Source: Allobosea sp. Root483D1 (GTDB lineage: Bacteria; Pseudomonadota; Alphaproteobacteria; Rhizobiales; Beijerinckiaceae). Taken from it: DNA of 64,000 nt. Made by a program: the position numbers and the translations under genes. Position 1 is the stretch's first letter, and each line of letters opens with the position of its first letter. Below the pieces are notes generated by a model, which worked only from the letters and a program-made list of their open reading frames with translations, was not told where the DNA came from and did not search any database. This document shows positions 37,168 through 45,520 of the stretch, one piece after another. The stretch lies in contig NZ_LMJW01000022.1 in assembly GCF_001429505.1 (NCBI RefSeq), positions 1,095,497 through 1,159,496 on the forward strand. The letters run 5' to 3'.

Positions 37168-37712
37168 CCCGCCGCCCGCGCCAGTCGAAAACGCTCGCTT
37201 TCGACGGCTTGCACCACAGCCGCCACGACACCGTCGACATCGAGGCCGGCGGTCGGCAGGCCGTGATGCAGGAATTCGCCAAGATCGGCGAGCTGACCGT
37301 GCAAGGCCGCGATTACCTGCGCGTCTGTCAGCGTATCGCCACCACGCGCCTGACAGCGCCGGATCGCCTCATCCAATGGCGGGCTGAGCACGACATAGTG
37401 GACCACGGCCTCGTCGCGCCTGAACGCCGGCAGGAACCAGGGTCCGACGATGCCGTCGACGACGACGAAATAGCCCCCGCGTGCATAGGCGTAGGCAGCG
37501 GCTGCAAGGGCCTCCATCACAACTGCATTCTGAGCGTGCGCTGCCGGCAGGAAGGGTGCGACAGCGCCCTGCCCGATTGCATGCCAGAAATCGTCGGCAT
37601 GGAGATGGACCTTGGCCGATCCCGGCAAGTTGACGAGGGCACGTGCCGCCGTTGTCTTGCCGGAACCGGGCGAGCCGGTGAGGACGAGAATCTGGCCGGT
37701 GCAGTCGAGCAT
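37164..37712 (-). CDS. P-loop AAA/nucleotide-kinase-like protein
   Basis: The 182-residue protein has Walker A GSPGSGKTT at residues 13-21, a DDFW segment near 40 that resembles the substrate-binding motif of small-molecule kinases, VVDGIVGPW as a Walker B-like strand, and RRCQARGG as a lid. This is the shape of a chloramphenicol-phosphotransferase or shikimate/gluconate-kinase-like phosphotransferase. The substrate is unknown. It lies 62 bp downstream of the DnaB-like gene on the same strand. Confidence 0.7.
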   Translation of the reverse strand: MLDCTGQILVLTGSPGSGKTTAARALVNLPGSAKVHLHADDFWHAIGQGAVAPFLPAAHAQNAVVMEALAAAAYAYARGGYFVVVDGIVGPWFLPAFRRDEAVVHYVVLSPPLDEAIRRCQARGGDTLTDAQVIAALHGQLADLGEFLHHGLPTAGLDVDGVVAAVVQAVESERFRLARAAG

Positions 37713-37774
37713 TTGGCCCTTCTAGGATCCCCAGGCGTGACCGGCCAGATCGCCCAGCGCTTATCGGACCACCG

Positions 37775-38485
37775 CTAACCCGCCTGGAGCCGGACCTCGC
37801 CCTGATTCAGGAAGCAGCTCTTGTTGAAGAGCGAGAGATCCAGCGGGTTCGGCAAGCGGACGTCGTCGAGATCGGGACAGGGCTTCGTCGCCGGATCGTA
37901 GGATCGGTCGATCTGCGAGATGAAGGCCAGGATCACGCCCCTCTCCTGCGCGAAGGCCCTGAGTGCGCGGACCTGGACCATCAGCTCGGGATTGCCGCGC
38001 TTCTGGTCGAGCAGTTGCAGGTAGTCGACGATCGCCAGCGTGCCCCGTGGCGCCTCGGCCAGCGACCGCATGATGTGATCGGCGCTGATCGCGTCCGAAT
38101 CGTCGAAGCCGAACAGCGTCTCGAATTGCGCCGGATCGGCGCCGAGCGCCCGGAAACGATCGACTACGTCCTTCGCCGTGTACTCCAACGTGAAGAACAC
38201 CGCCCGCCGGCCGGCTTTGATCGCCTCCAGGGCCAGTTTGAGGCTGAGCAACGTCTTGCCGTGCCCCGGTCTCGCGCCGATGAGGAGCAGGTCTCCCGGG
38301 ACCAGGCGGGCGAACAGCTCGTCGGCTGAGAGCGAATCGGCCGATTTCGCGGCGAGCAGGCTCCAGGCACCGAAACCTTCGCCGATTGCGACGCGGTCGA
38401 GCGCGAGATGGAGCGGGATGGCTTCCTTGCGCGCCAGAACTTTGGCCTGGCGCTTCAAGCGATAGACGGGTGCGGAGAGCTTCAT
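37775..38485 (-). CDS. Short DnaB-like RecA-fold ATPase with N-terminal helical domain
   Basis: The 236-residue protein has an N-terminal motif of about 45 residues (LKRQAKVLARKE, ALDRVAIGEGFGAWSLLAA) like the small helical domain seen at the start of some glyoxalase-superfamily proteins. A RecA-type ATPase core resembling the DnaB C-terminal domain follows, with Walker A GARPGHGKT at 70-78, Walker B LAIVDYLQLL and sensor ISQIDRS. It lacks the DnaB N-terminal primase-binding domain and is half the length of DnaB. ATG 38485 is preceded by a consensus AGGAGG. It is often annotated as a DNA helicase in Rhizobiales, but activity is unproven. Confidence 0.72.
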   Translation of the reverse strand: MKLSAPVYRLKRQAKVLARKEAIPLHLALDRVAIGEGFGAWSLLAAKSADSLSADELFARLVPGDLLLIGARPGHGKTLLSLKLALEAIKAGRRAVFFTLEYTAKDVVDRFRALGADPAQFETLFGFDDSDAISADHIMRSLAEAPRGTLAIVDYLQLLDQKRGNPELMVQVRALRAFAQERGVILAFISQIDRSYDPATKPCPDLDDVRLPNPLDLSLFNKSCFLNQGEVRLQAG

Positions 38486-38623
38486 CGATAAACCTCCTGA
38501 TGCGAGCCTGGTCCGCAACCCCTCCTTATGCGCAGCGCTCGAACAGTCGGTTCGACGATCGGATAGGCCCTGCACGGCAGCGTGCTTCCCGGTTGGAGGG
38601 AGGAGGCGCGGGCGGCGCCAGAA

Positions 38624-39556
38624 TCAGAGCATAACCGATGCCGCCCGCGCCGTCGCCTCGTGCCGACCCCAATCGAAGTCGCGCAGATGGTCGACGAGGG
38701 CGCGCAGCTTCGGCGCCGCGGCGCGCCGGCTCGGATAATAGAGATAGAAGCCTGCGAAATACGGGGAGAACTCCTGCAGCAGCGGCTCCAGCTCGCCACG
38801 CGCGATCGCCGGGCGGAAGCTCTCTTCCATCCCGAAGGTGATGCCGGCACCCGCGACCGCGAGCTTGATCATCAGCGCCATGTCGCTGGTGGTGATCTCC
38901 GGTGCGACGGCGACGCTGAACTCCTTGCCATCCTCGGCGAACTCCCAGCGATAAGGCGGCAGCTTCGGCCCCGGCCGCCAGCCGATGCAGCGATGCGCCG
39001 CCAGTTCGCGCGGATGCTCCGGCACACCGAAGCGCTCGCGATAGCTCGGCGCGCAGACGGCAAGCTGGCGCTCCTCGCCGCCGATCACGACCGCAACCAT
39101 GTCCTGTTCGATGACCTCACCGAGCCTGACCCCGGCGTCGTAGCCGGCGGCGACGATGTCGAACTCCTCATCCGTCACCGTGATGTCGAGTTCGACCTCC
39201 GGATTGGCCGCGGCGAAGCCGGCGAGGAACGGCCCCGACAGGAAGCGCTCGGCGATCGACGACACCGCGAGGCGCAGGCGTCCGCGCGCGCCGGCACGCA
39301 AATCCCGAGTCGCCTCGACGGCAGCGCGCAGATCGGACAGCGCGGGGCCGAGATCGGCGAGAAGCCGCTCGCCCGCTTCGGTCAGGCTGACGCTGCGCGT
39401 CGTGCGCTGCACAAGCGCGATTCCGAGCCGCTCCTCCAGTTTCCGGATCGTCTGGCTGACGGCAGAGCGCGTGACGCCGATGCGGCCGGCCGCACCGCGA
39501 AAGCTCCGCTCCTCGGCGACGAGCGCGAAGACGGCGAGGGCATTGAGATCCTCCAT
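38624..39556 (-). CDS. LysR family transcriptional regulator
   Basis: The 310-residue regulator has an N-terminal winged HTH (residues 1-60; FALVAEERSFRGAAGRIGVTRSA, with SVSLTEAGERLL following) and a LysR effector domain. It is transcribed divergently from an SDR gene that starts 120 bp away, with a palindrome centred at 39577 between them, the classical LysR arrangement. It probably activates the SDR-CMD-Atu4866 operon on sensing a small ligand. The closest family type is the DNA-damage/antioxidant-like group of LysR proteins next to SDR genes, and the ligand is unknown. Confidence 0.88.
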   Translation of the reverse strand: MEDLNALAVFALVAEERSFRGAAGRIGVTRSAVSQTIRKLEERLGIALVQRTTRSVSLTEAGERLLADLGPALSDLRAAVEATRDLRAGARGRLRLAVSSIAERFLSGPFLAGFAAANPEVELDITVTDEEFDIVAAGYDAGVRLGEVIEQDMVAVVIGGEERQLAVCAPSYRERFGVPEHPRELAAHRCIGWRPGPKLPPYRWEFAEDGKEFSVAVAPEITTSDMALMIKLAVAGAGITFGMEESFRPAIARGELEPLLQEFSPYFAGFYLYYPSRRAAAPKLRALVDHLRDFDWGRHEATARAASVML

Positions 39557-39568
39557 TGGTTAGAAAAA

Positions 39569-39585
39569 CTCTCCAGACTGGAAAG
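39569..39585. promoter_or_regulatory. Candidate LysR-binding palindrome
   Basis: CTCTCCAG-A-CTGGAAAG is a 17-bp palindrome with one mismatch pair, located 13 bp upstream of the LysR start codon and 92 bp before the SDR gene. Position and symmetry suit a recognition site of the adjacent LysR regulator. Confidence 0.4.
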
Positions 39586-39676
39586 GAATGGGCGGCTTAT
39601 CGCGACAATGACCTGGTCCTAGCTTTCGGGCAACCGCAACGACGCGGTTCCACGGAACATCCAGACGGAGATCGAC

Positions 39677-40402
39677 ATGCCCCTCGACAAGGTCGTCCTC
39701 ATCACCGGCGCCTCCAGCGGGATCGGCGCCGGCATCGCCCGCGAGCTTGCAGCGGCCGGAGCCAGGCTGATGCTGGGCGCAAGGCGCACCGACCGGCTGG
39801 ACGCGCTGGCCGAAGAGATCACGGCAAAGGGCGGCGAGGTCCGCACCCGCCGGCTCGACGTCACCGATCGCGCCGATGTCGCAGCCTTCGCCGTGGCGGC
39901 CCGGGAGGCCTTCGGCCGCGTCGACGTCATCGTCAACAATGCCGGCATCATGCCGCTCTCGCCGATGGCCTCGCTCAAGGTCGACGAGTGGGACCAGATG
40001 GTCGACGTCAATATCAAGGGCGTGCTCTACGGCATCGCCGCCGTGTTGCCGCAGATGCTGGCCCGCGGCTCCGGCCATGTCGTCAACATCGCCTCCATCG
40101 GCGCACTCGCCGTTTCGCCGACGGCCGCCGTCTACTGCGCGACGAAATACGCCGTGCGCGCGATCTCGGACGGGTTGCGCCAGGAACACGCCGACCTACG
40201 CGTCACCTGCATCCATCCCGGCGTGGTCGAGAGCGAGCTTGCCGAGACCATCACCGATCCGGCCGCGGCCGAGCTGATGAAGAGCTATCGCGCCATCGCG
40301 CTCAAGCCGGACGCGATCGGCCGCGCGGTGCGCTTCGCGATCGAGCAGCCGGACGATGTCGACGTCAACGAGATCGTCATCCGCCCCACCGCCACCCGCT
40401 GA
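39677..40402 (+). CDS. SDR family oxidoreductase
   Basis: The 241-residue classical SDR has cofactor motif TGASSGIG at residues 10-17, NNAG near 89, and catalytic YCATKYAV around residue 155. Arg38-Arg39 after the second strand (GARRTD) suggests NADP(H). The family often reduces ketones or quinones. It is the first gene of a LysR-controlled operon with an exported CMD protein and an Atu4866 protein, 11 bp and 484 bp away. The substrate is not known. Confidence 0.86.
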   Translation: MPLDKVVLITGASSGIGAGIARELAAAGARLMLGARRTDRLDALAEEITAKGGEVRTRRLDVTDRADVAAFAVAAREAFGRVDVIVNNAGIMPLSPMASLKVDEWDQMVDVNIKGVLYGIAAVLPQMLARGSGHVVNIASIGALAVSPTAAVYCATKYAVRAISDGLRQEHADLRVTCIHPGVVESELAETITDPAAAELMKSYRAIALKPDAIGRAVRFAIEQPDDVDVNEIVIRPTATR

Positions 40403-40413
40403 GGAGGAACACC

Positions 40414-40875
40414 ATGACCATGTCGATGCAGTCCCCGCTGCGCGCCGCAGCCACAGCCTTCGCCATCGCGGTGATGCCCGCACCTGCCATCGCAGAGTCG
40501 AGCGAGGAGCGCCGCAAGCGCGGCGACGCCGTCGTCCGCAGCCTGAACAACAATACCCCCCAGCCGGCGCTGGAACGCATGCGGCAGGAGTTCCCCTTCC
40601 TCGCCGACGCGACCGAGGCCTATGCGCTCGGCGATGTCTGGTCGCGGACCGGCCTCGACAGCCGGACGCGCCAGCTCGCTGCGGTGGCGGCGTTCGCCGC
40701 GACCGGCCAGACCGCCTTCATGAAGGTCCACGCCGGCTACGCGCTCAACATCGGCGTGTCCGAGGGAGAGCTGAAGGAGATCGTCTACCTGATCACCGTG
40801 CCGGCCGGCATTTCGCGGGCGATCGCGGCATCCCAGGCGCTGTCTGAACTCTTCGCCGAGCGCCGGAAGCCGTGA
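40414..40875 (+). CDS. Carboxymuconolactone decarboxylase family protein, probably exported
   Basis: The 153-residue protein has a hydrophobic N-terminus ending in PAPAIAES that looks like a signal peptide cut near residue 28, followed by a CMD helical domain (FPFLADATEAYALGDVW, SRTRQLAAVAAFAATG, VHAGYALNIGVSEGELKEIVYL). The AhpD-type CxxC pair is absent, so it is not a peroxidase-reductase of that type. It may be a decarboxylase-like or binding protein. ATG 40414 follows GAGGAGGA. The stop overlaps a possible start of the Atu4866 gene. Confidence 0.82.
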   Translation: MTMSMQSPLRAAATAFAIAVMPAPAIAESSEERRKRGDAVVRSLNNNTPQPALERMRQEFPFLADATEAYALGDVWSRTGLDSRTRQLAAVAAFAATGQTAFMKVHAGYALNIGVSEGELKEIVYLITVPAGISRAIAASQALSELFAERRKP

Positions 40876-40886
40876 AGGGAACGATC

Positions 40887-41258
40887 ATGACCCCCTTGCT
40901 CGTGAACGCCTTGCTGTTGCTGGCCGCCGGCGTCGGCCTTGCCACCACGACCATCAAGACTGAACCAGAAGGACCGACCCGCATGATGATTACCCAGGCA
41001 GCCGCTCCCGAGACCCCGCAGACCCACCCCTATGTCGGCATGTGGATCACGGCCGACGGCAATGTCCGGCACGACCTTCTGCCGAACGACCGCTATGACG
41101 AGGCGCGCGGCAATCGCGAGAGCGCCTATCGTGGCCGCTACAAGGTCACCGGCAACTATATCGAGTATTGGGACGATACCGGCTTCACCGCCGACGGGAC
41201 CTTCGTCGACGCGGATACGCTGCATCATGGCGGCATGATCCTGCGCCGCCGCCCCTGA
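40887..41258 (+). CDS. Atu4866-domain small protein
   Basis: The 123-residue protein begins with a short hydrophobic stretch (signal or anchor) followed by the Atu4866 domain, seen as HPYVGMWITADGNVRHDLLPNDRYDEARG, GRYKVTGNYIEYWDDTGF and the end ILRRRP. The family is a small beta-barrel of unknown function found beside SDR and CMD genes in Rhizobiales, as it is here. ATG 40887 has GAAGGGA upstream. A GTG at 40872 overlapping the CMD stop is possible. Confidence 0.83.
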   Translation: MTPLLVNALLLLAAGVGLATTTIKTEPEGPTRMMITQAAAPETPQTHPYVGMWITADGNVRHDLLPNDRYDEARGNRESAYRGRYKVTGNYIEYWDDTGFTADGTFVDADTLHHGGMILRRRP

Positions 41259-41403
41259 CGCGAGGTGTCGGAGCCACCGCGCATTTGCTGTGGATGCGGC
41301 AACCGGCGGCACCTGCGCACTCGCGCCCGCGTGCTAGACCACGCCGCTCGCTCATCCCGCTCCGGGACGGGCCGCGGGGACCTAAGGCGACACGCTGGCT
41401 GGC

Positions 41404-42909
41404 ATGAAGACGGGCATCGACATGGGGTCGACGCGCAGCGGCGAGCCCGCTGAGCTCGACCTGGCCGAATTGCTGGCGACGCGGCTCCTGGTCCAGGGCA
41501 ATTCCGGCTCGGGCAAGTCGCATCTGCTGCGCCGCCTGCTCGAGCAGAGCGCCCCGCTGGTCCAGCAGGCCATCATCGATCCCGAGGGCGATTTCGTCTC
41601 GCTCGCCGACCAGTTCGGCCATGTCGTTGTCGATGGCACGGCGAGCCCGGTCGAACTGCAGAAGATTGCCCTGCGCGTACGCCAGCACCGCGTCTCGGTG
41701 GTGCTCAATCTCGAGGAACTCGACGCCGACGAGCAGTTGCGCGCCACTGCCGCCTTCCTCGGCGGGTTGTTCGAGATCGACCGCGCCCATTGGTATCCGA
41801 TGCTGGTCGTGGTCGACGAGGCCCAGCTCTTCGCCCCCGTCATGGCCGGCGAAGCCTCGGACGAGGCGCGGCGCCAGTCGCTCGGCGCGATGACCAACCT
41901 GATGTGCCGCGGTCGCAAGCGTGGCCTCGCCGGCGTGATCGCGACGCAGCGCCTCGCCAAGCTTGCCAAGAACGTCGCGGCCGAAGCCTCCAACTTCCTG
42001 ATGGGCCGCACCTTTCTCGATATCGACATGCAGCGCGCCGCCGATCTGCTCGGCATGGACCGGCGCCAGGCCGAGATGTTCCGTGATCTCGAGCGCGGCC
42101 AGTTCGTCGCGCTCGGCCCGGCTTTGTCGAAGAAGCCGCTGCCGGTCAGGATTGGCCCGGTCGCCTCGATCGATCGCGGCGGCGCACCGGGTCTTCTCCC
42201 CCTGCCCGATCAGGCGCCGGAAGATGCCAGCAAGCTGATCTTCACCGCTGGCGAGGGCGAGGTCGCACCCGCACCCTGGCCGAAGCAGCCGCGCCCGCGG
42301 CCGGTGGTGGCGCCCGAGATCATCCGCCGCATCGAGACGCACCAGCCGGTGCCACCGCCCGAGCCCGAGATCGAGATGGACCCGGCCGAGCGCGCGGCGG
42401 CGCTGGTCGAGATCCTGAACGAACTGCTCGACGATCCCGAGGCGCGCGACCGGCCGGTCGCCGTGCTCTACCAGGACTTCACCGTGCGCTGCCGGATGCG
42501 CCGCGTCAGCGGTCCGGAGACCGGGCTGGAAGCTTTCCGCAAGCGCCTCGCCGTCGCCCGCGCCGGAGCGAGCGAAGCGGTGCTGTCCTCGGAGGCCTGG
42601 GAGAAGGCGCTGACGGCGGCCGAAACCCTGCCGGAAGACTTGCACGGGCTCTTCCTGTTCATCGCCCGCAGCGCGATCGAGGGTGCGCCCTGCCCGTCCG
42701 ATGCCGAACTGGCCGAGGCCTATGGCAGCCATTCGCCGAGCCGGGCGCGCCGCCTGATCGGCTATATCGAGGAGCGTGGCCTCCTCGTCTGCCATGTCGA
42801 CTTCCGCGGGCAGCGCACGCTCGCCCTGCCATCGCTCGGCGTCGAGACTGCGCCGGGCCTCGCCTCGCCGCTGGTCAAGGGCCTGCCGCCAAGACGGGCG
42901 CGGGGGTAG
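41404..42909 (+). CDS. HerA/DUF87-type ATP-binding protein
   Basis: The 501-residue protein has Walker A GNSGSGKSH at residues 32-40, DPEGDF, a Walker B MLVVVDEAQLF near 140, and a sensor segment VIATQRLAKLAKNV. This is the HerA-FtsK-type hexameric ATPase layout (DUF87). The C-terminal 200 residues are proline-rich, then end in a winged-helix-like segment. HerA relatives move DNA, often with a NurA nuclease, but no nuclease gene is adjacent. The gene stands alone and ends directly before a dispersed repeat. Confidence 0.8.
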   Translation: MKTGIDMGSTRSGEPAELDLAELLATRLLVQGNSGSGKSHLLRRLLEQSAPLVQQAIIDPEGDFVSLADQFGHVVVDGTASPVELQKIALRVRQHRVSVVLNLEELDADEQLRATAAFLGGLFEIDRAHWYPMLVVVDEAQLFAPVMAGEASDEARRQSLGAMTNLMCRGRKRGLAGVIATQRLAKLAKNVAAEASNFLMGRTFLDIDMQRAADLLGMDRRQAEMFRDLERGQFVALGPALSKKPLPVRIGPVASIDRGGAPGLLPLPDQAPEDASKLIFTAGEGEVAPAPWPKQPRPRPVVAPEIIRRIETHQPVPPPEPEIEMDPAERAAALVEILNELLDDPEARDRPVAVLYQDFTVRCRMRRVSGPETGLEAFRKRLAVARAGASEAVLSSEAWEKALTAAETLPEDLHGLFLFIARSAIEGAPCPSDAELAEAYGSHSPSRARRLIGYIEERGLLVCHVDFRGQRTLALPSLGVETAPGLASPLVKGLPPRRARG

Positions 42910-42916
42910 CGAACCC

Positions 42917-43023
42917 GTCATTCTCGGACGAAGCGAAGCGCAGACCCGAGAATCTCAGGACGAGAAGGCACCGACCGGAGCCTCTTCCGGCCTGAGATGC
43001 TCGGGTCAAGCCCGAGCATGACG
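42917..43023. repeat. Dispersed intergenic repeat family 1, copy 2
   Basis: About 107 bp matching 33656-33763 and 54128-54234, placed 8 bp after the HerA-like stop and just before the convergent UPF0114 gene. The second hairpin is ATGCTCGGG/CCCGAGCAT with TCAAG between. Such a position would suit a transcription-ending or mRNA-stabilising role. Confidence 0.85.
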
Positions 43024-43038
43024 CGCTTGATCAGCCCG

Positions 43039-43611
43039 TCAATGTCCCTTGCTGGTGCCGCTGAGGGTCATCCGGTCGACCCAGGCGATGCCGAGCGCCG
43101 AGAAGATGAAGATGGTGTGGATCAGCGTCTGCAGCAGCACGCCCGTGGTCGTGTAGTTCGTCGCCGTCGGCCCGCCGATATTGCCGGCCTCGATGAAGGT
43201 CCGCAGCAGGTGGATCGACGAGATGCCGATGATCGCCATGGCGAGCTTGATCTTGAGGATCGAGGCGTTGACGTGGCTGAGCCATTCCGGCTGGTCGGGA
43301 TGGTTCTGCAGCCGCAAGCGCGAGACGAAGGTCTCGTAGCCGCCGACGATCACCATGATCAGCAGGTTCGAGATCATCACCACGTCGATCAGGCCGAGCA
43401 CGACCAGCATGATCTGCTGCTCGCTGAAATTGAAGGCGTGGGTTACGAGGTGCCAGAGTTCCTTGAGGAACAGGAAGACGTAGACGCACTGCGCCACGAT
43501 CAGGCCGAGATAGAGCGGCACCTGCAGCCAGCGCGAGGCGAAGATCACCATCGGCAATGGCCTCAGCGGCCCGTTGGCGGGAAGGTCAGCGGGTTCGGCG
43601 GAGTGCGACAT
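43039..43611 (-). CDS. UPF0114/TIGR00645 family membrane protein (YqhA-like)
   Basis: The 190-residue inner-membrane protein has four hydrophobic segments and the family motifs ASRWLQVPLYLGLI, MISNLLIMVIVGGYETFVS and ILKIKLAMAIIGISSIHLL, and ends FSALGIAWVDRMTL. The family is widespread and of unknown function, and it has a distant resemblance to small transporters. It is convergent with the HerA-like gene, with a repeat copy in between. No operon partner is seen. Confidence 0.86.
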   Translation of the reverse strand: MSHSAEPADLPANGPLRPLPMVIFASRWLQVPLYLGLIVAQCVYVFLFLKELWHLVTHAFNFSEQQIMLVVLGLIDVVMISNLLIMVIVGGYETFVSRLRLQNHPDQPEWLSHVNASILKIKLAMAIIGISSIHLLRTFIEAGNIGGPTATNYTTTGVLLQTLIHTIFIFSALGIAWVDRMTLSGTSKGH

Positions 43612-43822
43612 GGGGCTCCCGGATCGGTGCTGCAGTGCGGAAATGTCCGCCAGATGGGGCCTGGCGCGGCGACGCGCAAGTCGAAAAGCGCCGAGAGCTG
43701 TCGGAAGTCGTTGAAATTTCGCCGCGTTTTGCGTTTACTTCTGGCGGTAAGGTGACTGTGCCTGGGCCGCCGATGAGTTCGCCCGGGGAATCCTCCCAGC
43801 CGGGAGGGATAAGGAGTTCGAG

Positions 43823-44293
43823 ATGATCAGGACGACGTTGATCGCCGCCGCCCTCGCCGGCGGTTTTGCCCTCGCCACGCCGGTTGTCGCTGCTCCGCTC
43901 GCGCCGGCCACGGCCGCCGTTGCGACGGCCGGCTCGCCTAACCTGGTCGAGCAGGTGCAGTACCGCCGCTACGGCTATCGTGGCGGCTACGGTTACCGCG
44001 GCGGCTATGCCTATCGCGGCGGCTACGGCTACCGCGGCGGCTATCGCTATAATCGCGGCGCGGCCGTCGGCGCCGGCATCGCGGCCGGTGCGCTCGGCGC
44101 TCTCGCCGCCGGCGCCCTGCTGGCGCCCGGCCCGGTCTATGCCGCGCCGCCGCCCGTCTACGCAGCGCCGGCGCCCGTCTATGCCGCACCGGATGGCGAC
44201 GCGATCGCCTATTGCTCGCGCCGCTTCCGCACCTATGACCCCGAGACCGGCACCTATATCGGCTCGGGCGGCGTGGTCCGCGCCTGCCCGTAA
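43823..44293 (+). CDS. BA14K family exported protein with Gly-Tyr repeats
   Basis: The 156-residue protein has a signal peptide (cut about residue 23, VVA before APL), a central block of YRGGYGYRGGYA-type repeats, a hydrophobic Ala/Gly membrane-like segment, a run of PVYAAP repeats, and the C-terminal BA14K motif AYCSRRFRTYDPETGTYIG. BA14K proteins are secreted or surface antigens of Rhizobiales (named from Brucella). The Gly-Tyr block is encoded by a nearly perfect 18-bp tandem repeat. A strong terminator follows. Confidence 0.87.
   Translation: MIRTTLIAAALAGGFALATPVVAAPLAPATAAVATAGSPNLVEQVQYRRYGYRGGYGYRGGYAYRGGYGYRGGYRYNRGAAVGAGIAAGALGALAAGALLAPGPVYAAPPPVYAAPAPVYAAPDGDAIAYCSRRFRTYDPETGTYIGSGGVVRACP
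43976..44047 (+). repeat. 18-bp coding tandem repeat, four units
   Basis: Four consecutive 18-bp units (43976, 43994, 44012, 44030) encode Y-R-G-G-Y-x. They differ mostly at third codon positions (tat/tac, cgt/cgc), so the protein repeat is better kept than the DNA repeat. Repeat number may vary between strains by slippage. Confidence 0.8.
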
Positions 44294-44319
44294 GGCGCTG
44301 TTATAGGCTGAACCCTTCG

Positions 44320-44349
44320 AACCTCCCGGCGTTGGCCGGGAGGTTTTTT
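44320..44349 (+). terminator. Intrinsic terminator of the BA14K gene
   Basis: An AACCTCCCGGC/GCCGGGAGGTT stem of 11 bp with a GTTG tetraloop is followed by six T residues. It is a clear Rho-independent terminator 27 bp after the BA14K stop. Confidence 0.88.
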
Positions 44350-44422
44350 GTGGCCACTGCTGACTTGCATTGACGGCTTGGCCGTCTCTTAGTCTCCGCT
44401 CGTCTGAATCGGAGCCGGCCCC

Positions 44423-45202
44423 GTGCGCATCGCCACCTGGAACGTCAATTCGATCCGCCAGCGGCTGACCCATGTCCTCGCCTTCCTCAAGGAAGCCGAG
44501 CCCGACGCGCTCTGCCTGCAGGAGCTGAAATGCGTCGACGCCGATTTCCCGCGCGCCGAGATCGAGGACGCCGGCTGGCAGGTCGCGATCCATGGCCAGA
44601 AGGGCTTCAACGGCGTCGCCATCATCTCGCGCAGCAAGCTCGAGGATGTCAGGCGCGGCCTGCCGGGCGATGATGGCGACGAGCAGGCGCGCTATCTCGA
44701 AGGCGTGCTGCCGCATGGCTCCGGCGTGGTGCGACTGGCCTCGATCTACCTGCCCAACGGCAACCCGCCGAATACCGAGAAATACCCCTACAAGCTCGCC
44801 TGGATGGAGCGGCTCGCGGTGCACGCCAAGGGCCTGCTCGCCCATGAGGAGCCGCTGGTGCTCGCCGGCGACTACAATGTCATCCCCGAGCCGCGCGACG
44901 CCCGCGATCCCGCCGCCTGGACCGGCGATGCGCTTTTCCTGCCGCCGACCCGGACCGCCTTCCGCAAGCTGCAGAGCCTGGGCTTCACCGAGGCGCTGCG
45001 CGCCACCACCGACGCAGCCGGCCTCTACACCTTCTGGGATTATCAGGCCGGCGCCTGGCAAAGGAACAACGGCATCCGCATCGACCATCTGCTGCTTTCG
45101 CCGCAGGCCGCCGACAAGCTCGGCGCGGTCTCGATCGCCAAGCATGTCCGTGGTTGGGACAAGGCCTCGGACCATGTCCCGGTGCTGATCGAGCTGAACT
45201 GA
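44423..45202 (+). CDS. xth: Exodeoxyribonuclease III
   Basis: The 259-residue AP endonuclease/3'-5' exonuclease acts in base-excision repair. Motifs are WNVNSIRQR near the N-terminus, LQELKC with the metal-binding glutamate, GFNGVAIISR, LAGDYNVIPEP with catalytic Asp and Asn, and IDHLLLS then SDHVPV with the catalytic histidine near the end. It is cytoplasmic, of typical length for Xth. It is followed after two bases by the monooxygenase-fold gene, so the two are co-transcribed. Confidence 0.93.
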   Translation: MRIATWNVNSIRQRLTHVLAFLKEAEPDALCLQELKCVDADFPRAEIEDAGWQVAIHGQKGFNGVAIISRSKLEDVRRGLPGDDGDEQARYLEGVLPHGSGVVRLASIYLPNGNPPNTEKYPYKLAWMERLAVHAKGLLAHEEPLVLAGDYNVIPEPRDARDPAAWTGDALFLPPTRTAFRKLQSLGFTEALRATTDAAGLYTFWDYQAGAWQRNNGIRIDHLLLSPQAADKLGAVSIAKHVRGWDKASDHVPVLIELN

Positions 45203-45204
45203 GC

Positions 45205-45495
45205 ATGCTGAAGGTCATCGCCCAGGACTTCATCAAGCTCGACGCTGTCGAATTGGTGAAACCGCTCTACCGGGAACTGGTCGAGAAGACGCGGGCTGAG
45301 CCGCTCTGCCTCGCCTATGATCTCTTCATCGACCAGAAGGACCCCGGCCATTTCGTCTTCGTCGAGCAATGGCCGGACCAGGCGGCGCTGGATACGCATT
45401 GCCGCTCCGAGCATTTCAGGCGACTGGTGCCACTGATCAACCAGCACCAGCGGCAGGATTGCATCGTCACGCTGATGGATGCGTTCGAAGGCTAG
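45205..45495 (+). CDS. Antibiotic-biosynthesis-monooxygenase-fold protein (putative quinol monooxygenase)
   Basis: The 96-residue protein is a single ABM ferredoxin-like domain, as in E. coli YgiN. Motifs are KLVAP-like VKPLYRELVEKTRAEPLCLAYD, then FVFVEQWPDQAALDTHCRSEHFRRL. It probably works as a dimer on a quinol or polyketide-like substrate, with no metal or flavin. It begins two bases after the xth stop, giving a shared transcript and suggesting oxidative-damage relevance by context only. Confidence 0.8.
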   Translation: MLKVIAQDFIKLDAVELVKPLYRELVEKTRAEPLCLAYDLFIDQKDPGHFVFVEQWPDQAALDTHCRSEHFRRLVPLINQHQRQDCIVTLMDAFEG

Positions 45496-45520
45496 GGAAA
45501 GGCTGGCCTCGGGCGCCGCG

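Noticed and set aside
43976..44047. CRISPR-like repeats
   Set aside because: Units are contiguous without spacers and code for Gly-Tyr repeats in a BA14K protein.
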